A stretch of 64,000 nt of DNA from Thermoplasmata archaeon (GTDB lineage Archaea; Thermoplasmatota; Thermoplasmata; Lutacidiplasmatales; UBA184). Where the stretch lies: assembly GCA_027306505.1 (NCBI GenBank), contig DAHUZP010000072.1, positions 24,018 to 88,017 on the forward strand, read 5' to 3'. The notes below the pieces were generated by a model. It was not told the origin of the DNA. It made no database searches and saw only the letters and a list, made by a program, of their open reading frames with translations. This document shows, one piece after another, positions 51,388 through 59,976 of this stretch. The position numbers and the translations under genes are program-made. Numbering within the stretch: position 1 is the first letter of the stretch; every line of letters starts with the position of its first letter.

Positions 51388-53714
51388 GCCCAAGGGTCCT
51401 CAGGGGCCGGCTTGCCGCGGTAGTAGCTCGCGACCATGTTGAAGATGAAGACCAGCACGCCGATCCCGAAGATCGTCGCACCGACGGTCGAGAGCTCGTT
51501 GAGCGTCCCCAGGTCGACCCCGATGGGGGTCGGGATGTAGGGGAGGTAGGTGTAGTAGCGCCGGGGCATCCCGGCCATTCCGTCGAAGAACATCGGGAAG
51601 AACAGCAGGTTCCCTCCGATGTAGGTGAGAGCGAAGTGCCAGAGCCCCAACTTGTGGCTGTACCAGCGCTTGGTGATGATGGGGTAGAAGAAGTAGGTCG
51701 CCGCGAAGACCCCCATGAGGCTCCCGCCCATGATCGTGTAGTGGAAGTGGGCCACGACGAAGTAGGTCTGGTGGACGAGGTAGTCGACCGGGATGGTCCC
51801 CAACATCACGCCGGAGAGACCACCGATGAGGAACATCGTGAGGAAGGCGATGATGAACCACATCGGGAGCTCCAGACGGACCCGCCCGCCCCAGATCGTG
51901 GCGAGCCAGTTGAACATCTTCACGCCGGTCGGGACGGCGATCGCGATGGTGGTGAGCATGAAGATGAACCGGGTGTTCGTGTTCTCCCCGGTCGTGAACA
52001 TGTGGTGCTGCCAGACCACGAACCCCAGGATCCCGATGGAGGCGATGGAGAGCGCCATCGCGGTGTAGCCGAAGAGGTGCTTGCGGACCATCTTCGGGAG
52101 GATCGTCGAGACCAGACCGAAGGCCGGCAGGATGAGGATGTAGACCTCCGGATGGCCGAAGAACCAGAACAGGTTCTGGTAGAGCAACGGACCTCCCAGC
52201 GGCGAGCCGTTCACGGCGTACGTGAGGTGCGTCCCGAAGTTGCGGTCCGAGAGGACCATCGTGAGGGCGACCGATAGGGAAGGCATCGCGGCGAGGACCA
52301 GGAAGCTGTTGATGAACGTGGACCAGACGAAGATGGGCATGTTCCAGTAGGTGATCCCCGGGGCGCGGTGCTTCATCACCGTGACCACGAAGTTGATCGC
52401 CCCCAGCATGGAGGAGATGGAGAGGAGGTGGAGCCCCGCGATCCAGATGTCGATCCCGTGCCCCGGCATGAGCGTGGTCAGAGGAACGTAACCGTACCAG
52501 CCCCCGTTCGCCCCGGAGAGGATGATCAGGACCGCCGCGGGCGGGATGAGCCAGAAGGCGAGGTTGTTGATCCGGGGCATCGCCATGTCCCGGGCGCCCA
52601 CCATCGTGGGCAGCAGGTAGTTCCCCCAACCGGCCATGAGGGGCATCACGACCAGGAAGATCATGATGATCCCATGCTCGGTGAAGAGCGTGGAATACAT
52701 GTCCGCCGAGATGCCGATCTGGTTCGGCGACATGCCGATCGCCGGCAGGAAGAGGTCGACGCGGATCAGCATCGCATAGATGCCGCCGATGACGAGGAAG
52801 ATGAACGCGGCGGCCATGTACATCAGGCCGATCTCCTTGTGGTCGGTCGTCGTGAGGTAATGGAGGACGTACCGGCGGAACCAGTACGGGAGCTCCCGGG
52901 TGCGCGCGAGCTTCTGAGCGGTGATGCCTCGCTCGCGGTAGGCCACGTCGAGGACGTGGAAGAGCAGCGCCGCCCCCAGCACCATGAGGCCCAGGGCGAA
53001 CCCGAGGGAGTCCTGCAGTCCGATCGCGGCTAGACTTCCCAGCGTCACCACGTAGCCCGCGAGGAGTCCCTCACCGGCGAGCAGCAACAGGATCCCGGCA
53101 AGGTAGTAGTCCAGGCGCCGGGAGATTCCCGTGGGGACCGTCTCGTAGGCGGGGTACCCGACGAACCCGTAGAAGCCCAGAAGGGCCCCCAGGGCAAAGG
53201 GGGCGAGCCCCACGATCCCGTAGGCCGACTGCATGTTCCCCGTGACGACCACGGAGATGCCGCCGGTCGTGGGGTCGGGGAAGACGCCGCCGTTCGACCC
53301 GGAGAGCTCGGTCGCCATGTTGACGCCGAGCGCGGTGCTCGGGGTCGTCGAGTTGATCACGAAGTACTGCCCTGGGGCGAGACCGAACTCGAACCCGCCC
53401 GCTGCGCCCTCGCCCACCGCGATGAGCCCCGTCGGCGTGAGACAGCGGGAGTCGGAGCAGGAGAAGACCTCCAGCACCGCGTTGGCCGGACCTCCGGTCC
53501 AGGAGACGTTGTACTGGACCGTGTCCGAGAGGGTGTAGGGGTCGGACATGCCCAGATGCGCCGCTCCCGCCATCTGGTTGCTGGGCACGCCGCCCGGGTA
53601 GCCCGGGCCCGAGCCGATCAGGGAGAAGCTCCAGGTCTGGTCCTGCGGGACCGCGACCAAGGCCGCCCCCACGGCGAGCAGCAGGATGCCCACCAGCAGA
53701 GCGCTGCGGATCAT
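51384..53714 (-). CDS. coxA: Heme-copper oxidase subunit I with N-terminal extension
   Basis: Catalytic subunit of the aa3-type terminal oxidase (A family). Ligands: His-347 (low-spin heme, TEHGIIMIF), GHPEVY with CuB His-521, Glu-523 and the cross-linked Tyr-525, His-570/571 (WQHHMF), Lys-599 of the K channel (TGVKMF), His-656 and His-658 (VVAHFHY). Asp-376 of the D channel is present. The Glu in GHPEVY places it in subtype A1. The core begins near residue 285; the first 280 residues are unusual: a helix, an exported beta-rich domain with two Cys (FSCSDSRC), then three helices. No subunit III gene is seen nearby. Transcribed with ctaA and the bc genes. Confidence 0.93.
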   Translation of the reverse strand: MIRSALLVGILLLAVGAALVAVPQDQTWSFSLIGSGPGYPGGVPSNQMAGAAHLGMSDPYTLSDTVQYNVSWTGGPANAVLEVFSCSDSRCLTPTGLIAVGEGAAGGFEFGLAPGQYFVINSTTPSTALGVNMATELSGSNGGVFPDPTTGGISVVVTGNMQSAYGIVGLAPFALGALLGFYGFVGYPAYETVPTGISRRLDYYLAGILLLLAGEGLLAGYVVTLGSLAAIGLQDSLGFALGLMVLGAALLFHVLDVAYRERGITAQKLARTRELPYWFRRYVLHYLTTTDHKEIGLMYMAAAFIFLVIGGIYAMLIRVDLFLPAIGMSPNQIGISADMYSTLFTEHGIIMIFLVVMPLMAGWGNYLLPTMVGARDMAMPRINNLAFWLIPPAAVLIILSGANGGWYGYVPLTTLMPGHGIDIWIAGLHLLSISSMLGAINFVVTVMKHRAPGITYWNMPIFVWSTFINSFLVLAAMPSLSVALTMVLSDRNFGTHLTYAVNGSPLGGPLLYQNLFWFFGHPEVYILILPAFGLVSTILPKMVRKHLFGYTAMALSIASIGILGFVVWQHHMFTTGENTNTRFIFMLTTIAIAVPTGVKMFNWLATIWGGRVRLELPMWFIIAFLTMFLIGGLSGVMLGTIPVDYLVHQTYFVVAHFHYTIMGGSLMGVFAATYFFYPIITKRWYSHKLGLWHFALTYIGGNLLFFPMFFDGMAGMPRRYYTYLPYIPTPIGVDLGTLNELSTVGATIFGIGVLVFIFNMVASYYRGKPAPEDPWA

Positions 53715-53724
53715 GCGTACCCCC

Positions 53725-54057
53725 TCATTCGAACATCTCCACGCGGCGGGTCAGGTTCCCTCGGAGACGGTCGACCCGGTAGAGGATCCCCACGGTGAGC
53801 CACAGACAGAAGAGCCCCCCCATGATCCCCAGGATCCCGACCGGGAGCCAGAGGAGCGCGGTGCCTCCGGCCCAGGCGACCGAAAGCGCGTAGATCCCCA
53901 CGATCGCCGAAGCGGCCCCGGCGACGTAGAGGCCGCTGAGGACGCCCCAGAGCACGCGGGTCCTGTAGCGCGGTGCCGGGGCGGCCGACCCCCCTTCGGC
54001 AGCAGCGGCGGCCTCTGGGGAGGAGCTCGGCTCCGGGACCGAGGCCCGCTTAGCCAT
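53725..54057 (-). CDS. Small two-helix membrane protein in the oxidase operon
   Basis: A 110-residue orphan with an Ala/Ser/Pro-rich cytoplasmic start and two transmembrane helices (about residues 37-60 and 68-93), ending in a short charged tail. It overlaps the cytochrome b stop by 8 bases and precedes coxA by 10 bases with GAGGGGGT as ribosome binding site. Position suggests an accessory subunit of the oxidase or of the cytochrome b complex, perhaps in place of subunit IV. Confidence 0.75.
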   Translation of the reverse strand: MAKRASVPEPSSSPEAAAAAEGGSAAPAPRYRTRVLWGVLSGLYVAGAASAIVGIYALSVAWAGGTALLWLPVGILGIMGGLFCLWLTVGILYRVDRLRGNLTRRVEMFE

Positions 54058-55540
54058 GCGTCACCGCCTCCCCCTTGGGGGGGACCGGTGCGAGGAGAGG
54101 AGCGCCAGAGGAGGTCGGTCCAGATGCGGGGGAGAGGGAGGCGGGGCGCGCTGCCGCGGGGCCGCTGGGAGATGGGAGGGAGGCGGGGGTGGTCGGGCGA
54201 GCGGACGCGGAGTGGGCGAGGGACCTGCGGCGGCCCTCCTTCGCTGCGACCCGGGCGCGGTAGCTCGCGCGATACATCATGTAGAGCGCGAAGATCACCA
54301 CGGCGTTGACGGCCGCGAGGGCGCCCAGGTAGGTCGCGTAGAACGCCGCCGGGATGACCACGCCCGGCATGATACCTCCCCAGACGGTCATCAGGATGAA
54401 GAACCCGACCAGGAAGTTCGCGACCCCCAGCATCACTGGTCGGTCCCGGGGATGGGTCTTGCGGCCCCCGTCCAGGAACGGGAAGATCTGGGAGATCCAG
54501 GGCAGGAACAGGATGAAGATGAGGACCGCCGTCACGGTGCCCACCGCGACGAACGGGCTCACGTACTGGAAGTCCGCGAGCTTGTAGAGCCACAGGAAGT
54601 ACCAGTCCGGCTCGGGAGAGGCGGCGGACGAGCTCGAAGAGCCGTAGTAGGCCGCGAGGGTGACCGGCCAAGCGGCGGCCATCATCACGAGCAGGCCCGC
54701 GTAGAAGAGGGCCCACTTGGTCATGTAGAAGAAGACCTTCGGGAAGAAGCGCCCCATCCGGTGGTCGTCCTCGTGGACGAGGACGCGCTTCGCCCGGGGG
54801 TCCGAGCTCGCGCGGGGGGAGATCCCGTGGATCTCGAAGAGCGAGATGTGGGCGTAGAGGAGCGCCGCCAGAGCTAGAGGGATCGCGACGACGTGGAGCG
54901 CGAACATCCGCGAGAGCAGTCCCTGGGGCGTCCCGTCCGCCAGGATCAGTTTCGCGGTCGGAGGACCGATGCCCGGCACCGAGAGGGTGAGCGCGATGCC
55001 CACGTCGGTCGCTCCCACCGATAGGGCAGTGTAGGGGAGGAGGTAGCCGGTGAAGCCCATCCCCAGCATGGCCGCCAGGAGCAGCGTTCCGATCATCCAG
55101 GAGAGTTCCCGCGGGGGCTTGTACACCCCGGCGTAGAAGCCGCGGAAGAAGTGGACGAAGGCGAGGAAGATCGTCGCGTACGCTCCGTATAAGTGGGCCG
55201 ATAACAGCAGCCAGCCCAGGGGCACGCCGTGGATGATGTAATTGGTCGAGGCCCACGCTTCCGGGGGCGCTCCGGCCGTCGCCGAGGCGGTCGAAGGGAC
55301 GTAGTAGAAGAGCAGCAGGAGGCCGGTCGTCACCTGGACGAGGAAGGCGTTCGCGACGAAGGCCCCTGTCCAGTACGAGGGATTGAAGGAGAAGTCCGGC
55401 TGCGGGCGCATCGCCCACTTCTCGGTCCCCACCCGCTTCTCGATGAAGGCCCAGATCGTGTCGAGCGTCCGGTTCATCGGCGGACGGTAGGGCGGGACGG
55501 AAGGGGGATGCCCGACGGTGGGGGCGTTGGGGGGAGTCAT
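54050..55540 (-). CDS. Cytochrome b (b6-type) of a bc complex
   Basis: Quinol-oxidising di-heme subunit of 496 residues. Heme ligands are His-116, His-130, His-216 and His-231; the 14 and 15 spacing is the b6-type pattern. The Qo motif is PDWYFLW at about 311-317 (PDWY rather than mitochondrial PEWY). The N-terminal four helices and the C-terminal subunit IV-like helices are in one chain. The last 80 residues are a Ser/Ala/Pro-rich tail. Located between the Rieske gene and coxA, hence a quinol-to-oxidase chain. Confidence 0.92.
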   Translation of the reverse strand: MTPPNAPTVGHPPSVPPYRPPMNRTLDTIWAFIEKRVGTEKWAMRPQPDFSFNPSYWTGAFVANAFLVQVTTGLLLLFYYVPSTASATAGAPPEAWASTNYIIHGVPLGWLLLSAHLYGAYATIFLAFVHFFRGFYAGVYKPPRELSWMIGTLLLAAMLGMGFTGYLLPYTALSVGATDVGIALTLSVPGIGPPTAKLILADGTPQGLLSRMFALHVVAIPLALAALLYAHISLFEIHGISPRASSDPRAKRVLVHEDDHRMGRFFPKVFFYMTKWALFYAGLLVMMAAAWPVTLAAYYGSSSSSAASPEPDWYFLWLYKLADFQYVSPFVAVGTVTAVLIFILFLPWISQIFPFLDGGRKTHPRDRPVMLGVANFLVGFFILMTVWGGIMPGVVIPAAFYATYLGALAAVNAVVIFALYMMYRASYRARVAAKEGRRRSLAHSASARPTTPASLPSPSGPAAARPASLSPASGPTSSGAPLLAPVPPKGEAVTHG

Positions 55541-55589
55541 GCCTGCACCCTCCTCACCGTCACCTTCGACATCGTCACACGCCCCTGCA

Positions 55590-56480
55590 CTACGGACAAC
55601 GCTGAGTGCTCCCGCTCGTGCCGTAGGGCGGCACCGACGTCTTGGCGAGCGGGGCCGGAACCGGTCCCGGGTTGCCCCCCAGGAGCGTCTGGAAGTGCCC
55701 CTTCACGTCGGGACCGATGTTTTTCACCGCGAAGATGTTCCCGCTCGTGTCGGTGTCGAGGATGACCTGAGGGAGCGGCGACACCGTCGGGCCGGTGAGG
55801 ATGTTCGCCCCTCCGCCCGAGACGTTGGACTGGACGTAGGGGTCGTAGGTCGACCCATGGCAGACGCAGTGCAGGAACGGGGCACCCCCGTTGTACTGGC
55901 ACTGCTCGGCCACGTTCGATGGATAGAAGCTCAGGAAGGGCGGGATGCAGCCGAGGTGCTGGCAGATCGCAGAGTACGCCACGACGAAGTTCCCGCCGGG
56001 GGTGGGGCCCAGCGCGGAGGGAGGCTTGCCGTACTTTCCCTGAAGGTTCAGCAGGAAGTTGGGCTCCCCATCGAGGGGATACTGGAAGAGGAAAGCGTCG
56101 GTGCTCGTCGGATCGATGTGGCTATCGATGTTCCCCACCTGGACCGGGGTCCCATCGGAGTAGAGGAGCTGGACCCGGGGGTAGGAAGCGAGCCCCTGCA
56201 TCGGAGGCTGAACGTACTGCAACGCAGCGCCTACGGCGCCCCCGGCCGCGACGGCCGCTAGACCGCCGATGGCCATGAGCTTCAGGATGTTGCGCTTCGA
56301 CTCGTCGACCTCCTCCTGGACCTTGGGGTCCTGGAGGTCCGGTGGCGCGACCTTTCGGACGACCCCGGGGGTCATCGGGCGCTTCATCTCGAGGAAGAAC
56401 GCGAGGCGTTCGTCGTAACTTCGCTGGTCGAAGCCGTGCCCGGGGACCCACTCGATCGCCGTTCCTCTCTCGTAGCTCAT
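55590..56480 (-). CDS. Rieske iron-sulfur protein
   Basis: [2Fe-2S] subunit that takes one electron from quinol. Box I CQHLGC gives Cys-173, His-175 and Cys-178; box II CVCHGS gives Cys-205, Cys-207 and His-208. Ligands are Cys-173, His-175, Cys-205, His-208, with Cys-178 and Cys-207 as disulfide. The anchor helix (about 68-90) is preceded by SKRNILKL, a Tat-like signal in which Lys-Arg replaces the twin Arg. This fits export by the Tat genes just upstream in the same operon. Start overlaps the preceding gene in ATGA. Confidence 0.93.
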   Translation of the reverse strand: MSYERGTAIEWVPGHGFDQRSYDERLAFFLEMKRPMTPGVVRKVAPPDLQDPKVQEEVDESKRNILKLMAIGGLAAVAAGGAVGAALQYVQPPMQGLASYPRVQLLYSDGTPVQVGNIDSHIDPTSTDAFLFQYPLDGEPNFLLNLQGKYGKPPSALGPTPGGNFVVAYSAICQHLGCIPPFLSFYPSNVAEQCQYNGGAPFLHCVCHGSTYDPYVQSNVSGGGANILTGPTVSPLPQVILDTDTSGNIFAVKNIGPDVKGHFQTLLGGNPGPVPAPLAKTSVPPYGTSGSTQRCP

Positions 56481-56923
56481 GGATGGGGACCTCCTTCCTC
56501 TTCCCAGCGTGCCGCCTCTTTCTCCTCTTCGTCGCGGCGGAGGCGCAACGCCAGCTCCTCCTCACCCGTGACCGGGACCTCTGAGGAGTCGCCGGGGAGC
56601 TCCGCGCGGTCGGCGTCGTGGTAGACGTAGAGGGTGATCGTGACCGATAGCACGATCACGAAGATCTCGGTGAGGTCGAGCATCTGGAAGCACGAGAACG
56701 GCCCGAAGGTCGTGTTGACGGGAGGAACGGGGCAGGAAGGTGGAGGGATGGTGTCGGCGGAGCTGGAGCTGCTGTTCGAACCGTTGACGCTCAGGGTGTG
56801 GAGGCCCGTGCCCCCGGTCGGTCCCAGGGGAGGCTCCCCGGAGGTCCCGAGGGCGGTCCAAGGAGAGAGGAAGGCGGAAAGAACGAGGGCCAGGGCCACC
56901 AATAGGAGCGCCGCCCGACTCAT
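56477..56923 (-). CDS. Small exported membrane protein, bc operon
   Basis: A 148-residue orphan. It has a signal helix (residues 4-24), a Ser/Pro-rich exported loop with several sequons and two Cys (PSCPVPP, FSCFQM), a transmembrane helix (about 80-100), and a charged cytoplasmic tail. ATGA overlaps on both sides (with the TatA-like gene and with the Rieske gene) bind it into the operon. May be an accessory subunit of the Rieske/cytochrome b complex; not proven. Confidence 0.72.
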   Translation of the reverse strand: MSRAALLLVALALVLSAFLSPWTALGTSGEPPLGPTGGTGLHTLSVNGSNSSSSSADTIPPPSCPVPPVNTTFGPFSCFQMLDLTEIFVIVLSVTITLYVYHDADRAELPGDSSEVPVTGEEELALRLRRDEEEKEAARWEEEGGPHP

Positions 56924-57381
56924 CGGTACATCCCGGACCTATCCGAGGGGAAGGAGGACCCCCTATGAACTTCACGCATGCTCTCCCCCGTCGAACCCGG
57001 GACCGACGCGGTGGCGGCAGGGGCCGTGGAGGGGGCGGGACGCTCCACCGGAGCCCCTGACGGGACCGCCGGGACCGCCGGGGCCTTCGCGGCCGCGGCC
57101 GGGGTCGGGGGCGGACCGACAGGGACGGGCGTCGCGGCGGCGGTGCTCGCCGGGGTGGGGGCGGCCTGCACCACCGGGAGCGGGGTGTTCCCTGCCGACC
57201 GAGCGGTGTCGGTGACCATCATCTGACTGTGGAACTCGAACATGAGCTCCTGTCGGATGCGATAGAACTTCCCGTAGAGACGGCCGAGCATCCGGAAGAA
57301 CTCCATGCCCCTCCCGCCCATGAGCAGCAGCCCCGCCGCGAGGAGCACGATGATCCAGTCGACGTCGGAGAAGAGGCTCAT
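56920..57381 (-). CDS. TatA/TatB-like translocase subunit with Ala/Pro tail
   Basis: A 153-residue protein. MSLFSDVDWIIVLLAAGLLL followed by an amphipathic helix GRGMEFFRMLGRLYGKFYRI is the TatA/TatB layout (short membrane helix, hinge, amphipathic helix), although the usual FG-x-x-x-LP hinge is degenerate. The remaining 90 residues are Ala/Pro/Thr-rich and disordered. Following tatC by 16 bases, it may take the TatB role next to the shorter TatA upstream. Confidence 0.7.
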   Translation of the reverse strand: MSLFSDVDWIIVLLAAGLLLMGGRGMEFFRMLGRLYGKFYRIRQELMFEFHSQMMVTDTARSAGNTPLPVVQAAPTPASTAAATPVPVGPPPTPAAAAKAPAVPAVPSGAPVERPAPSTAPAATASVPGSTGESMREVHRGSSFPSDRSGMYR

Positions 57382-57397
57382 CTGACCGCGCTACCTC

Positions 57398-58225
57398 CTA
57401 TGGCGGCCCTTCAGGGATGACGAGCAGGCGCGCCCTCTCGGAGAGGCGCGCGTGGCGTTCCGCCATGTACATCCCTCCGAAGTAGAGGCCCGACATGGGC
57501 GTCGCGATGAGGAGCATGGTGATCCCGGAGTTGTCGGGCGTGATGATCATCCCGAAGACGAGGCACCCCACGATCGCCCCCCTCCAGTGCTTGCGCCAGA
57601 AGGAGGCGGGGACCAGCCCCAGACGGGACAACGAGTAGACGAAGACGGGCAGCTCGAAGGCGATCCCGAAGGCGAGCGTGTAGAGCAGAGCGAACTCGAT
57701 GAAGCTCTCGGCCGACAGGACCGGGGCGAGGCCCATCGCCTGGAGGTACTTGAACAGGAGAAGGAAGGTGAAGGGCGTGAACCAGATCAGCCCGATCACG
57801 AACCCCACGAGGAAGAGGATCGTCGCGGGGATCCCCAGGGACTTCAGGAGCTCCCGCTCGTTGCGTCGCAGCGCCGGCAGGAGGAAGGCGCCGACCTCGT
57901 GGATGATCCAGGGCATCCCCACCGCGACGGTGAGCAGGATGCCGATCTCCATCTGGATGATCACCGGGTCGCCGACGCCGATGTTGATGAGCGTCTCCCC
58001 TGGGGGGAGCATGTCCGCGCGCATCCACGCGAAGACCTGGGCGGTCACGTTGTAGAACGGGCTGGGCCAGGGGTAGGGGACACCCCAGGGGATCCCCCCG
58101 ACGGTCTTCCAGCGGATCTCGAAGGTCAGGAAGAAGCCGAAGAGGGGGGCGAGAACGATCGTGATGCGGAGGGCTCGACGCCGGAGCTCGTCCAGGACCA
58201 AGAGGAGCTTCTTGAGCTCGCTCAT
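57398..58225 (-). CDS. tatC: Sec-independent protein translocase TatC
   Basis: Receptor for twin-arginine signal peptides, six transmembrane helices, 275 residues. VLDELRRRALRI corresponds to the N-terminal HLxELRxR motif, though the His is replaced. SESFIEF-like SAESFIEFALLY and FELPVFVYSLSRLGLV are the conserved later segments, with FGMIITPDNSGITMLL near the end. Coupled by ATGA to the Pro-rich gene upstream. Its likely client, the Rieske protein, is encoded three genes downstream. Confidence 0.93.
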   Translation of the reverse strand: MSELKKLLLVLDELRRRALRITIVLAPLFGFFLTFEIRWKTVGGIPWGVPYPWPSPFYNVTAQVFAWMRADMLPPGETLINIGVGDPVIIQMEIGILLTVAVGMPWIIHEVGAFLLPALRRNERELLKSLGIPATILFLVGFVIGLIWFTPFTFLLLFKYLQAMGLAPVLSAESFIEFALLYTLAFGIAFELPVFVYSLSRLGLVPASFWRKHWRGAIVGCLVFGMIITPDNSGITMLLIATPMSGLYFGGMYMAERHARLSERARLLVIPEGPP

Positions 58226-58821
58226 GCCCTGGAGGCGTCAGCCGAAGGGGTTCTCAAGGTGGGATCCGCGGCCCATCGAAGGGAGCGCAGGGGCGCTTCC
58301 GGCCGCAGCGAGGGAAGTGGGTCAGAGGAGGCGGTGATCGGTGGTGGCGCGGGCCGAGGGGCGGGAAGGAAGCCCGCACGCTCCCCTTCCTGGGGCTCAT
58401 GGTCCGGGGCGGGCGAGATGGCAGCCTCCCTCAATGTCGGGAAGGCGGGGTCCCAGGCCCGGAGGGGGCGGGCACCGTCCGATGATCCGGAGCGGGAGCG
58501 ACGGGCCTCGGCAACGAGGACCTCGGGAGCCTCTCGCATCAGCGTCCGGAAGCGGAAGGAATCCTCGTAGAACGCTCGCCCCACGGGAGAGATGGACAGC
58601 TCGGTGGGAAGGTGGGGACGAAGCGGCCCAGGTACGGCGGGGCGGATGCCACGCGCGGGTCCGAGGTCGGTCCCCCCTAGGGCCGGGGAGGGAGGGATCG
58701 CACCCCTCTTCGGGGCGGGACCCACGTCAGCGGTGTCCTGGCTCACGCTCGCTCCTGCTGTCCCCGGCACGCCCTCGGTCCAGGGTTCAGCGGCCGCTGC
58801 TGGAGCCTTCCCGGACCACAC
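58222..58821 (-). CDS. Pro-rich orphan coupled to tatC
   Basis: A 199-residue frame, unrecognised, without membrane segments. The first 70 and last 60 residues are Pro/Ala/Ser-rich; a short structured part around GRAFYEDSFRFRTLMREAPEV lies between. It starts within the end of tatA (35-base overlap) and its stop overlaps the tatC start in ATGA, a coupling that argues for a real gene. Chance open frame remains possible because of the GC bias. Confidence 0.45.
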   Translation of the reverse strand: MWSGKAPAAAAEPWTEGVPGTAGASVSQDTADVGPAPKRGAIPPSPALGGTDLGPARGIRPAVPGPLRPHLPTELSISPVGRAFYEDSFRFRTLMREAPEVLVAEARRSRSGSSDGARPLRAWDPAFPTLREAAISPAPDHEPQEGERAGFLPAPRPAPPPITASSDPLPSLRPEAPLRSLRWAADPTLRTPSADASRA

Positions 58822-59011
58822 GGGGGCTGCTGCCCGTCGCGGGGGACGCCTGGGCTTGGGCGAGCTCGCGCTCGGACTCCAAACGGCCCTTCTTGAACTC
58901 GCCCATGGCCCGTCCCAAGGAGTGGGCGAACTGAGGGATCTTCCCCGAGCCCCAGAACAGGATGGCGACGATCAGGCCGATGATGAGTATGTCGTCGATG
59001 CTGTCGAACAT
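58787..59011 (-). CDS. tatA: Sec-independent protein translocase TatA
   Basis: Pore-forming Tat component of 74 residues. Membrane helix DILIIGLIVAILFWGSGKIP, then the hinge and amphipathic helix PQFAHSLGRAMGEFKKG, which match the GxxKLPxxxRxLGxxxxxFK pattern of TatA. First gene of the long Tat, Rieske, cytochrome b, oxidase unit. GTATAAC on the other strand's complement lies about 36 bases upstream, and GGAGGGCG near the ATG may be a ribosome binding site. Confidence 0.92.
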   Translation of the reverse strand: MFDSIDDILIIGLIVAILFWGSGKIPQFAHSLGRAMGEFKKGRLESERELAQAQASPATGSSPRVVREGSSSGR

Positions 59012-59043
59012 GGCGCCCTCCCGGGCGCGAGTAGGGTCGACCC

Positions 59044-59050
59044 GTATAAC
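59044..59050 (-). promoter_or_regulatory. TATA-like box at the head of the Tat-bc-oxidase operon
   Basis: GTTATAC on the minus strand, centred about 36 bases before the tatA ATG, so a short leader of about 9 bases is expected. Confidence 0.45.
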
Positions 59051-59140
59051 CTCTTCCCAGGCTCGGAATCGCGCGCCTCGCGGGGAGGGGAGGCTCGCCT
59101 AGGCCAGGAAGCCGCCATTACGCCCCCGGAGGGAAGCCCT

Positions 59141-59857
59141 TCAGTGCTCGTCGCCGCCCCGCAGGGTGGGCTCCGCCGAGTCGAGCGGTTCAGGCCGGGA
59201 GTCGTTGAAGTACTCCGGTCGGCTGGTGATCGGCGCATCCTTGGGGATCCCCATGTGGTGAGGCGAACGCTTCCCGTAGACGAGCCCGAGCACGATCGTG
59301 AGCACCGCGAGGGCGGTGATCGTGACGGTGATGTACCAGAACGGTTCGAACGAGGGGATCGCCGGGGAGGAGCTGGGGGCAGGCTCATTGACGTAGATCG
59401 TGCCGTACATTCCTGAGGCGTAGTGGTAGAGGCAAGTGAACTCGTAGGCCCCGGGCGTCGTGGGGAAGTGGAGCGTCGCGTGCAGGACGGAGACGGGGGA
59501 GCCGGTCCCGTTCAGGGGTTGGTTGTAGAGCAGGTTAGGGGCGGAGAAGAACGAGGTGCTGGTGGAGGAGGGATCGGACTGGTTGACCAGGCTCGAGACC
59601 GTGAAGGTGTGGGCAGTGGTCCCGGTGTTCTCCACGGTGAAAGTGGTGGTCGGGCAAACGTTCACGATCGCGGCGATGCTCCAGGTGAGCGCGTCGAAGG
59701 CTTCGACCGTGACGTTGCTGGTGCAGGGGCTCGACGATGTGGAGAGGGACGTACCGGTCTGCCCCTTGCCCATAGCGGGCCCGATGAGGGGCGTGGCCAG
59801 GAGCCCCAGAAGGAGCGTCACCAGCAGGAGCGAACCGATACGGACTGCTGAGCGCAT
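59141..59857 (-). CDS. Membrane-anchored cupredoxin (blue copper protein) 1
   Basis: Exported electron carrier of 238 residues. Signal segment (about 8-27), then a plastocyanin-like domain with His-83 (TTAHTFTV) and the loop CLYHYASGM giving Cys-142, His-145 and Met-150 (C-x2-H-x4-M), and one C-terminal anchor helix (about 172-193) with a cytoplasmic tail. Two extra Cys (SPCTSN, VNVCPT) may pair, and are conserved in the paralogue at 59977. Likely carries electrons between the Rieske/cytochrome b complex and CuA. Promoter is 52 bases upstream. Confidence 0.9.
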   Translation of the reverse strand: MRSAVRIGSLLLVTLLLGLLATPLIGPAMGKGQTGTSLSTSSSPCTSNVTVEAFDALTWSIAAIVNVCPTTTFTVENTGTTAHTFTVSSLVNQSDPSSTSTSFFSAPNLLYNQPLNGTGSPVSVLHATLHFPTTPGAYEFTCLYHYASGMYGTIYVNEPAPSSSPAIPSFEPFWYITVTITALAVLTIVLGLVYGKRSPHHMGIPKDAPITSRPEYFNDSRPEPLDSAEPTLRGGDEH

Positions 59858-59906
59858 CCCCAGGTCTCTCCCTCGTTCGGCCTGGGGCGATGGCACGGCC
59901 CGCTGG

Positions 59907-59912
59907 TTAAAA
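59907..59912 (-). promoter_or_regulatory. TATA box of cupredoxin 1
   Basis: TTTTAA core of GGTTAAAACC, centred about 52 bases before the ATG at 59857. The paralogue has the same box at the same distance. Confidence 0.55.
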
Positions 59913-59976
59913 CCTCTGCGACCAAGGCCGCGTTCCCCAAGGGTCCGGGCCGCGCGGAGCATCCGCGGTCGGGGGC

